A DNA stretch of 64,000 nucleotides from Pseudolabrys taiwanensis (GTDB lineage Bacteria > Pseudomonadota > Alphaproteobacteria > Rhizobiales > Xanthobacteraceae), in NCBI RefSeq assembly GCF_003367395.1, contig NZ_CP031417.1, positions 2,480,001 through 2,544,000 of the forward strand, in the 5' to 3' direction. The notes below the pieces were generated by a model. It made no database searches. It saw only the letters and a list, made by a program, of their open reading frames with translations, and was not told where the DNA came from. The translations under genes and the position numbers were made by a program. Below are positions 57,007 through 64,000 of this stretch, piece by piece; the stretch's first letter is position 1; every line of letters starts with the position of its first letter.

Positions 57007-58398
57007 CTATCGGCTCGGGATCAGGGTTGGCGCCGCAAAGCGCGGGCGCATCGGCGGCCCGGCCCGAACCCTCTGACGCGCCGGCTCGCGCGGCAGCATC
57101 ACGCAGATGATCGACACATAGATGGCGAGCGTGATGGTCTTCGACGAAAAGCTGACGGAGCTCGCCGCCACGACGACCAGGAACAGCACCGCGATCCACG
57201 CACCGCCGGACGAGCGGCGCACCACTTCGGCAAAGAAGCAGGCCAGGCCGAGGGTGATCAGCGCGGTCTGGATGAGGCCATATTGAGCGATACAGGCGAT
57301 CCAGAAGTTCTCGATGCCGTAGTCCAGGCCCATCATCGACTGAAGGCTGCTGGCGCGCCCCGGCTCGGAGCCGAGGAGAAATTCTTTCCAATCGAACAGC
57401 GACAGCAATTGGATGGTCGCGATGCGCGCATGCGCGCTGCCCTTGTCGGACGAGAAGCGGCCGATCATGTTGTCGAACACGCCGGTGCCGAACAACAGCG
57501 GCAGCGCCGTGGCGATCAGCATCAGACAACAGGCCACCATGATGACGGTCGTCAGACCATAGCGCTCCCCACGCACCAGCCGCGCGCCGTAGAAGAGCGC
57601 AAGCCCCGTGAGTACGACGAGCACCATGACCAGCGCGGTGCGGCCACCGAACACCATCAGCGAGCACATCGCCACCATAAAGGCCGCGACGCCCAGCGGC
57701 GGCGGGGCGCGCAGGCGCGGCTTGAGCGCGAGCATCAGGATATACATGGCGACGATGCCGGCCGCCGCCAACGGATAGCCGAGCAGCGCTGTCGAGCGCC
57801 AGTCGGTGGTCACGACGAGCTTGCCCATCGTCATCGGCACCAGCCGATGCTTGGAGAAGTACTCGTAGAAGCCGAGGGCGATGTTCAGCCAGATAAAGAA
57901 ATGAATGCAGTAGACGAGCGGTTTACGCTGCGCCGGCGTCAGGTTCCAGATGATCAGCGCCAGCAAAGCCGGCAACAAAAACGTGTCGATCACATTGGTG
58001 AACGGCCGCTTGAGCACGATGCATTGGAAGGCCAGCAGGCCGCAAGTGAAGAAGTAGACGAGCAGCAGCTTCGAGCCCGATATCACCCGGTCGAGTTCAC
58101 CGATCACATCGCCGCCGCGGAACAGCAGCAAGACGAAAGCGAGGATCGTGACATAGGTGCCCGGATGCAGCTTCTCGAAGAAGGCGCCGCCGGCGGTGAT
58201 GTAATGGATCTTCGCCGCCGACAAGACCTCGGCCGAAACGGTGCCGAACATCACGATAGCCAGGCCCGTGAGTCCGACCACCAACCATTCGATCGGCAAA
58301 CCGGCGCGAACGCGCGGCGGCAGCGCCTGTGTCACCGGCCGCCGGCGCGCGACGGCAGCAGAGGGCTGAACGTCGTTGCGGACGCTCCTGCCGCTCAT
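57007..58398 (-). CDS. VpsF/Wzy-like polysaccharide polymerase
   Basis: 463 residues from ATG 58398 (TGATG overlap with the Wzc-like stop; a GTG one codon earlier is possible). About ten to twelve helices are visible, with a large extracellular loop (GVFDNMIGRFSSDKGSAHAR, then LGSEPGRASSLQSMMGLDYG) reminiscent of O-antigen polymerase and VpsF proteins. It would join repeat units delivered by the flippase in the periplasm. Confidence 0.8.
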   Translation of the reverse strand: MSGRSVRNDVQPSAAVARRRPVTQALPPRVRAGLPIEWLVVGLTGLAIVMFGTVSAEVLSAAKIHYITAGGAFFEKLHPGTYVTILAFVLLLFRGGDVIGELDRVISGSKLLLVYFFTCGLLAFQCIVLKRPFTNVIDTFLLPALLALIIWNLTPAQRKPLVYCIHFFIWLNIALGFYEYFSKHRLVPMTMGKLVVTTDWRSTALLGYPLAAAGIVAMYILMLALKPRLRAPPPLGVAAFMVAMCSLMVFGGRTALVMVLVVLTGLALFYGARLVRGERYGLTTVIMVACCLMLIATALPLLFGTGVFDNMIGRFSSDKGSAHARIATIQLLSLFDWKEFLLGSEPGRASSLQSMMGLDYGIENFWIACIAQYGLIQTALITLGLACFFAEVVRRSSGGAWIAVLFLVVVAASSVSFSSKTITLAIYVSIICVMLPREPARQRVRAGPPMRPRFAAPTLIPSR

Positions 58399-60731
58399 CA
58401 CGGTGTCAGCTCCACGCGCGGCTGACCGAGATAAGAGTAAGGCTCCATGTATGAGGACGACCGATAATAGTCGTAGAAGCGCAGCCGCCGCAGATCGACG
58501 CGCGTCAGCACGGTGCCGATGACCCGCTCATAGACCGGCGCCAGCGTATCGAGCGCCTGAGCCACGACTTCCTGCGGCGTCGCATCCCAGCGGATCGCGA
58601 GCACGATGCGGTCCGCCTGCTCCGCCAAGGCGCGCGAATCGACGAGCGGCACGAGCGGCGGCGAATCGACCACCACGACGTCGAACTGCGTCCGCAGATG
58701 CCCGAGCAGACTCCGCATCGAGCCGGAGAACACGAACTCGTTGATGAAGGCGGTCTCCCGCCGCCGTGGCGGCGCCGGCAACAAAGCAAGACCGGTCGCC
58801 TGATCGAACAGAACCGCCTGCTCCAGCGACGCCTTCCGGCTCGCGACCTCCACCACGCCGACCTTCGCCTTCGGGCACAGCGAACGGCTGAGCTCCGGGT
58901 TGCGCAGGTCGCCGTCGACGATGATCGTGCGCATGCCGACCGCCGCCAGCGACAATGCCAGATTGGCCGCCAGCGTCGTCTTGCCTTCGCCATCGACCGA
59001 CGACGACACCATGACCAGGTTGCCGTGGCGGCCGCCGCCCGTGCGCTGCACCGCGAGCCGCACCGCGCGTACGGCTTCGGCAAACAAAGACGTCGGCTCT
59101 TCGACCGCGTAGCGCATCAATGGCGGCTGCATCAGCGGCGGCAGCATCGGCGATTTTTCGGGATCGTAATCGTCGAGCGCTTGGCGGCCGCGATGCGCGC
59201 GACGCGCCAGCTCCCGCGTTCCGACCAGCGGTACCGCCGCCAGATTCGGCCGGCCGGTGATATCCTCCGCCTGGCGCGGTGACTTGACGCGGCGGTCGAG
59301 GAAATCGGCGATGAAGGCGAGCACGACACCGAGGCCCGCGCCAAGCATGAAGGCAAGCGCGAGGATCAGGCCCTTCTTCGGGAACGACGGCCGGATCGGC
59401 ACATCCGCCCGAGCCACCACCCTCGAATCCGGCAATTCGAGGCTTTCCTGGGCCGTCGTCTGCTTGTAACGGGCCAGGAAAGATTCATAGAGCGTACGGT
59501 TAGCATCCGCCTCGCGCTGCAGCTCGCGCAGGCGCACCTGCGCCTGGCTCGAATTGTTGGAGGTCGACTGCAACTGACCCAAGCTGTTCTTGAGCGCCTG
59601 CTCGCGCGACTGAGCGACCCGATACGTTTCGCGAGTGTTCTCGAGGATGCGTCCGACTTCCTGATCGATCAGGCGCTGCGCCTCGCGCAACTGCGCCTTG
59701 GCATTCACCACCAACGGATGCTGAGGGCCGTATTTGCTCGACACATCCGCGACGTTCTTGGCGATCTCCGCATATTGCGAACGCAACTGCTTGATCACAT
59801 CGGAGGCGAGCGCCTGGTCGAGCGTACCCGGATCGCCTTTATTCTTGGCGATCGCCTCGACCTGCTCGAACTTCGCCTTGGCCTCGGCGGTCTGGACATG
59901 CGCCTCGATGAGCTTGTTGTTGAGGTCGAAAAGCTGCTGATCGTTGACCGTCTGGCCCTGCGTCGTGACCAGGTCGTTGCTGGCGCGGAACTCGGCGACG
60001 GCCTTGTCGGAGGCGAGCACCCGCGCCTTGAGCTCGTCGAGCTGCTTGTTCAGCCAGGAAGCCGCGATCTTGTTGGTGTTGTAGCGGCTCTGAACCTGCT
60101 CGTAGAAGTAGGAATCCGCGACCGTGTTGGCGATCTGCGCCGCCCGCTCCGGATTCTCGGCGCTCGCGTCGATGTCGATCACGAAGGTCGTGCCTTCGCG
60201 GGTGACCTTAAGCTTCTGCTTCAAGGCGTCGATCGTGTTGGCCTTGGCTATCTCCTCCGGACTACGGCCGTTCGTCGCCGGCTCGCTGCGAAGCAAGTTG
60301 CGGATCGGATCGAACAGACCGGGACGCGGCGCGCATTCCGGGTCGTTCACCAGATTCAACGTATCGACGACGCGCGAGAGGACCGCCACCGACTGAATGA
60401 GCAGAACCTGACTTTCGATCATCGCATCGTCGGTGCCGAAATTGGACGGCGCCGGCGCGGTATCGCTGGTGTTGGCGACCTGACTGCGATGCGGATCGAT
60501 GAGAACGGTCGCGGTCGCCATGTAAAGCGGTGTGGCGGCCATGAGGTAAACCGCGGCGGCGCCGACGAGAACGCCGATGGTGCCGAGGATGATCCAGCGG
60601 CGGCGGCGCAGAATGCGCACCATCTCACGCAGATCGACAGTGCGCGTCGCCTCGGCGTGCGGAGCATAGACCTGCTGCGCTTCCACGACCGGAAGCTTGC
60701 GAGGGTCATAATCAAAAGCGGGCTGCAGCAT
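58398..60731 (-). CDS. Wzc/ExoP-type tyrosine autokinase and chain-length regulator
   Basis: 777 residues. Wzz domain with TM1 (about 48-68), a long periplasmic coiled-coil (70-430) and TM2 (about 440-462), then a cytoplasmic BY-kinase: Walker A DGEGKTTLAAN, Walker A' IIVDGDLRNP and Walker B VVVVDSPPLVPL. The C-terminus carries a tyrosine cluster (YDYYRSSSYMEPYSYLG) used for autophosphorylation in this family. It controls export and chain length with the Wza-like protein. It starts 20 bases inside the outer-membrane barrel gene. Confidence 0.92.
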   Translation of the reverse strand: MLQPAFDYDPRKLPVVEAQQVYAPHAEATRTVDLREMVRILRRRRWIILGTIGVLVGAAAVYLMAATPLYMATATVLIDPHRSQVANTSDTAPAPSNFGTDDAMIESQVLLIQSVAVLSRVVDTLNLVNDPECAPRPGLFDPIRNLLRSEPATNGRSPEEIAKANTIDALKQKLKVTREGTTFVIDIDASAENPERAAQIANTVADSYFYEQVQSRYNTNKIAASWLNKQLDELKARVLASDKAVAEFRASNDLVTTQGQTVNDQQLFDLNNKLIEAHVQTAEAKAKFEQVEAIAKNKGDPGTLDQALASDVIKQLRSQYAEIAKNVADVSSKYGPQHPLVVNAKAQLREAQRLIDQEVGRILENTRETYRVAQSREQALKNSLGQLQSTSNNSSQAQVRLRELQREADANRTLYESFLARYKQTTAQESLELPDSRVVARADVPIRPSFPKKGLILALAFMLGAGLGVVLAFIADFLDRRVKSPRQAEDITGRPNLAAVPLVGTRELARRAHRGRQALDDYDPEKSPMLPPLMQPPLMRYAVEEPTSLFAEAVRAVRLAVQRTGGGRHGNLVMVSSSVDGEGKTTLAANLALSLAAVGMRTIIVDGDLRNPELSRSLCPKAKVGVVEVASRKASLEQAVLFDQATGLALLPAPPRRRETAFINEFVFSGSMRSLLGHLRTQFDVVVVDSPPLVPLVDSRALAEQADRIVLAIRWDATPQEVVAQALDTLAPVYERVIGTVLTRVDLRRLRFYDYYRSSSYMEPYSYLGQPRVELTP

Positions 60732-62079
60732 TTATGCCGACCTGATGTTTGTCGTAACTGAATTCAGGGATGTTGCTGTCCCGCCGCAAGTATCGATACT
60801 GAAACGACAGCGACGTGACATTGTTCAGCATGTATTTGAGCTTGGCATCGAGGGCATACACATTGTCCTGCCGGTCCTGGCCCTTGAAACTGTCTTTCTC
60901 GTACGTGCCGATGGTCGACAGCACCACGTTACGCCGGAACTCGTAGTCGAAGCCGAGTTGCAACGCGTTGGCGAGAATGCCGGTCGAACTCGTATCCGAC
61001 GCCTCGGTGACGAGTTGCTCGGCGTTGAAATGAACATCGATCTGACGCGTCGGGCTCCACGTCAGCCGTGCGCGATATGTAGGCCCCTGAATCGTGCCGA
61101 TTGATGGCGAGTCGAAACGTTGCGCCATGTAGCCGCCGGCGATTTCGCCGCGAATCAGCCGCGTCAGTTCCAATGCGAAGCCGGAGTACACACGGTAGCC
61201 GTCGGAGCTGAGCGGCTGGCCGGGCGAGCCGCGCAAGTCGCGGACATTGAACTCGCCGGCCGTAAACACCGCGGACTTCCCGGAGATGGCGTACTCGACC
61301 CTTCCATGCGCTGCGTAAACTTGTCCGCTGCGCGCGCCTTGATCGATGGTCGCTCCATTTTGCGCCACGGTCGAACCGAAGTCGTAGGAGTCGACGCGCC
61401 CGCCGAACGAGCCGGACAGCCGGCCGAACTCGCGCCGCAAAGTCAGGTCGGCGCCGAACAAGCTGTATGGCGTCGGTTGCACTGCACCGGCGGGGGAACT
61501 CAACGAACCGACACCTTCGTGCAAGTACGCGGCTTGGAATGCGCCGAGCAATGCGGTGTGGCTGTCGATGTCGAAGCGGCCAGAGCCCTTGAGCGAGGCA
61601 TCCGTCTCGTCAAGGCCCGGGTTCTGGCGATACCAAGTCGAATTGGTGAGCGCGCGTATGCTGATGCCGTGACGCTCCCATAACGACTGTGCGTTCAAAC
61701 CCGCGCCGAGCTGACCCGCGACATCGGACCGGCGATTAAAGTTCGATGAAAAGACGTTGCTGTCGTAGAACGTGCCGGCCGTGAGCGACGGATTGAACAT
61801 CCATGAACCGGCACGGATGCCCCGCGCCTGGTACTCGGGATAAGCGCGCGTCTTGACCGGCGTATCCTCGGGCGCCACGTCTTCGCGCGTGTCCGGATCC
61901 GCAAGCTGCGGCAGCGGCATTGGCTCAAAGACTTGCTGCGCGTTCCAAGGCGGCATCACCATCTCCTGATCCGTCGCGATGACCTGCGCATCGGCACAAG
62001 AGACCGAGGCAGCAAGCATCGCGGCGCCGGACGCCAAGAACAGCCCTGAACGCTTCCTCATAATCGCCCGCGCCGACAT
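60712..62079 (-). CDS. Outer-membrane beta-barrel protein of the exopolysaccharide locus
   Basis: About 455 residues from ATG 62079 (ATG 62061 is an alternative six codons later). A signal peptide ends near CADAQ. A proline-rich segment leads to a large barrel: GSWMFNPSLTAGTFYDSNVFS, many alternating aromatic strands, and a terminal VGINAAARF with C-terminal Phe. The pattern resembles the outer-membrane beta-barrel family found beside Wzc/Wza genes. It could be a secretion or surface-anchoring partner. Its 3' end overlaps the Wzc start by 20 bases. The region 62080-62466 upstream has no gene. Confidence 0.8.
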   Translation of the reverse strand: MSARAIMRKRSGLFLASGAAMLAASVSCADAQVIATDQEMVMPPWNAQQVFEPMPLPQLADPDTREDVAPEDTPVKTRAYPEYQARGIRAGSWMFNPSLTAGTFYDSNVFSSNFNRRSDVAGQLGAGLNAQSLWERHGISIRALTNSTWYRQNPGLDETDASLKGSGRFDIDSHTALLGAFQAAYLHEGVGSLSSPAGAVQPTPYSLFGADLTLRREFGRLSGSFGGRVDSYDFGSTVAQNGATIDQGARSGQVYAAHGRVEYAISGKSAVFTAGEFNVRDLRGSPGQPLSSDGYRVYSGFALELTRLIRGEIAGGYMAQRFDSPSIGTIQGPTYRARLTWSPTRQIDVHFNAEQLVTEASDTSSTGILANALQLGFDYEFRRNVVLSTIGTYEKDSFKGQDRQDNVYALDAKLKYMLNNVTSLSFQYRYLRRDSNIPEFSYDKHQVGINAAARF

Positions 62080-62466
62080 ACGGTCACTTGGTCTTCTCCC
62101 GGTCGCGGCCAAGAGTTGGACCTGTCGGCGATTCATCCCAGCGCGTATCGAACCACAGTCTATCCGCATCCAGGCAATACGGAGGCAACAACGTGGAACT
62201 CACAGACGCCGTGTTCCGACCTATCTCGCTACAAGCATCATGCGCGCGTGCACTCTTCTCGCGAGCATGTTTCTTGCAAACATCGTTCCACAGCGATCCG
62301 AACGAACTGAGGAGCAAAGCGTTTGCCCTCGCGAATGAACACACTGCGCGGCAGGACGTTCCCGCGTCGCACAACGGAACTCTGGGCAACGGCGCCTCCG
62401 TTGTTGATCACACTCTGCTAAAACGATGAGCACAATGCGCATTAGCGATGCGCGACGCGATCGTCG

Positions 62467-63066
62467 TCAGAAATATCGCTCATCGACGCGGATATTGTCC
62501 CCTGGATAGACATGCACCCGCATCTCCAGTGACACGATCTCCTCTGCCGCGGAACCGGCACGCCGCAGATAAACTTTGTTTTCATTCGCACGATAGGTGA
62601 GCCCGCCTGCTGTGGCGACGGCGTCGGCGAGTGTCAGACCCGGACGATACGGATATTCGCCGGCCTTCTTGACCTCGCCGAAGATGTAGAACGGCGCATA
62701 GGCCGCAATCTCCACATTGACCTTAGGATCCTGCGATATCTGACCTTTCATCTTGCCGACGATGGTGCGCTCGAGCTGACTGGTGGTTGAGCCCGACGCT
62801 CTGATCTGGCCGACGAGCGGCAGCGAGATGAAGCCGCTGCTGTTGACCTCGTACTCCCCGGTAAGATCCGGTTCGTTGTAGACCTTGATGCGCAGCCGAT
62901 CGCCGGGGCCGAGCGTGTACGCGCCGCCGGCGCCCCGTTGCGGTCCCGGCCCGGCGAAACTGACCGCCGCCGCCCCTTCTCCCGTGTTGCTCACTTGTGC
63001 CGCACTGCTGCATCCCGCGAGGGCAAAGCACGCCAGCAATTGCAGGACGTTACGACGTTGCAGCAT
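62467..63066 (-). CDS. Wza/GumB-like polysaccharide export lipoprotein
   Basis: 199 residues from ATG 63066 (GGGGAG eight bases upstream). The signal peptide ends in a lipobox LAGCSS, so the protein is lipid-anchored. The poly-export domain reads YTLGPGDRLRIKVYNEPDLT, GFISLPLVGQIRASG and a SLBB-like FYIFGEVKKAGEYPYRPG. It should form the outer-membrane exit ring, paired with the Wzc homologue. It is short, like GumB/ExoF, and lacks the long extra domains of E. coli Wza. Confidence 0.9.
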   Translation of the reverse strand: MLQRRNVLQLLACFALAGCSSAAQVSNTGEGAAAVSFAGPGPQRGAGGAYTLGPGDRLRIKVYNEPDLTGEYEVNSSGFISLPLVGQIRASGSTTSQLERTIVGKMKGQISQDPKVNVEIAAYAPFYIFGEVKKAGEYPYRPGLTLADAVATAGGLTYRANENKVYLRRAGSAAEEIVSLEMRVHVYPGDNIRVDERYF

Positions 63067-63669
63067 GAACAAGCTCCCCCCGATAACACGCTACGCCAGG
63101 AATCGAACTCAGTGCCGCGCAACAACAAAGCCGACGCGAAAGAACTCTTTCGGGAGCGGTTAGTTCCGAATAGCCGAAAAAATTTCTCGCCCTCAGACGA
63201 GCTTCGACAAGGTCCACACGATCGCGACCCACACCATGAAGTTCCCGAATAGCAAAGCATTGCGCATCTGCCGCGGCGTGCACTGCCGTACCGCATGCAA
63301 AGCGCAGCTCTCGCGTCGAGCCGTGGCAAGCCGACGTGTTACTGCTACGAGTGAGGCGCTTCGATACCAAGCTCTCATTCTTCACGTCGTCCGACGTGTG
63401 CAGAGACTCAACTGCACGACTATTTTTGCGTCATTCGCCGCTTAATTGTTCGTTCCCGCGTCACGGAACCGTCACCTCCGCACTCTGCGCATAAATTTCA
63501 ACGGGTGCGATAGGGCAACGCGCTTATTTGTCGATCAGTGTTCAGTTGTCACAGATCGTGATCGCCGAGCGTCCAAATGTTTTCACATTAGGGAGCGATC
63601 TTGTGTGCGGTGCGGCATCGTCTTTGCAATGATCGTGTCGTGATTCGGGACAGAGTGAAGGAGCGCAAA
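63067..63669. other. Divergent control region between wza-like and sugar transferase genes
   Basis: No convincing gene is present. A short minus-strand ORF near 63193-63267 could encode a 24-residue single transmembrane helix (MRNALLFGNFMVWVAIVWTL ...) but has no Shine-Dalgarno. The stretch 63420-63640 is relatively AT-rich and probably holds the promoters for both flanking genes. Confidence 0.45.
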
Positions 63670-64000
63670 GTGAATTTGACTGCTTCAATCCCCTTCGTTC
63701 GCGGGCGAAGCGCAAAGGAAGCGCTGTTCTTACCGGGCCGCGGCTTTCGTCGAACCGCGCGCGCGCAGGAACGACGTCGTTTCGATAACGCCGTTGTTCG
63801 CGAGCCGTCGGCCTCGTTGCAGGTGGCCAAGCGCCTGATCGATATCCTCGGCGCCGGATTCGGACTCCTGGCTCTCGCGCCGCTGCTGATCGGCGTCGCG
63901 GTCGCCATCAAGGTCACGTCGCAGGGGCCCGTCTTCTTCCGCCAGAAGCGCTACGGCTATCACAACCGCCGCTTCTGGATTTTCAAGTTCCGGACGATGT
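63670..64000 (+). CDS. Initiating sugar-phosphate transferase (partial, runs off the window)
   Basis: An open frame from GTG 63670 with a perfect AAGGAG at 63658-63663 continues to the window end without stop (110 codons). From about residue 55 it reads AKRLIDILGAGFGLLALAPL (membrane helix), then SQGPVFFRQKRYGYH and WIFKFRTM, the hallmark of undecaprenyl-phosphate sugar-1-phosphate transferases (ExoY/WcaJ/GumD type). It starts repeat-unit synthesis at the inner membrane. The short N-terminus suggests the ExoY-like form without the extra multi-helix domain. Confidence 0.9.
   Translation, partial: MNLTASIPFVRGRSAKEALFLPGRGFRRTARAQERRRFDNAVVREPSASLQVAKRLIDILGAGFGLLALAPLLIGVAVAIKVTSQGPVFFRQKRYGYHNRRFWIFKFRTM

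Overview
The window is GC-rich chromosomal DNA of an alphaproteobacterium, most likely a member of the Hyphomicrobiales near Bradyrhizobium/Xanthobacteraceae. The indicators are CtrA and its phosphotransferase ChpT, an NdvA-type glucan exporter, the DUF1134 protein EipA, a BA14K protein, a BcsS protein, GANTC clustering upstream of ctrA, and dispersed palindromic repeats of the rhizobial type. Family assignments come from reading the translated sequence; no database search was run.

Region 1 (1-7 kb) is housekeeping: two secreted proteins, the glucan exporter ndvA, a TetR regulator divergent from an enoyl-CoA hydratase with a palindromic operator between them, and NAD-malic enzyme. Region 2 (7-30.5 kb) is motility, chemotaxis and cell-cycle control: fliI-fliJ, ctrA, a higBA toxin-antitoxin pair, a structured GC-rich block without a credible gene, two tandem outer-membrane proteins that each look like two barrels in one chain, a cheA-cheW-cheY-cheB-cheR operon, chpT, cysQ, a YHS protein, eipA, a coiled-coil membrane protein, tRNA-Val(CAC), and a cheW plus two chemoreceptors whose C-termini carry a CheR-type docking pentapeptide. 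CheA/CheR/CheB/CheY would serve these receptors, while ChpT and CtrA are two parts of the phosphorelay that times flagellar and chemotaxis transcription.

Region 3 (30.8-39 kb) mixes metabolic, stress and envelope genes: DUF971, a ferredoxin-reductase-like flavoprotein, hsp20 overlapping a second-type lon, BA14K, an orphan peptide-type ABC binding protein, and an orphan BcsS. Region 4 (39.4-44.4 kb) is a compact four-gene operon that I consider the best candidate for an undescribed system: a PqqD-like peptide-binding protein, an ATP-grasp ligase, a fold-III PLP decarboxylase, and a urea-transporter domain fused to an M23 peptidase domain.

Region 5 (44.6-64 kb) is an exopolysaccharide locus of Wzx/Wzy type: a bifunctional mannose-1-phosphate guanylyltransferase, four glycosyltransferases (three GT4, one WecG/TagA), a Tat-exported GH10 glycanase, a flippase, two acyltransferases, a VpsF/Wzy-like polymerase, a Wzc-type tyrosine kinase/copolymerase, an outer-membrane barrel, a Wza-like lipoprotein, and the start of an initiating sugar-phosphate transferase cut by the window end.
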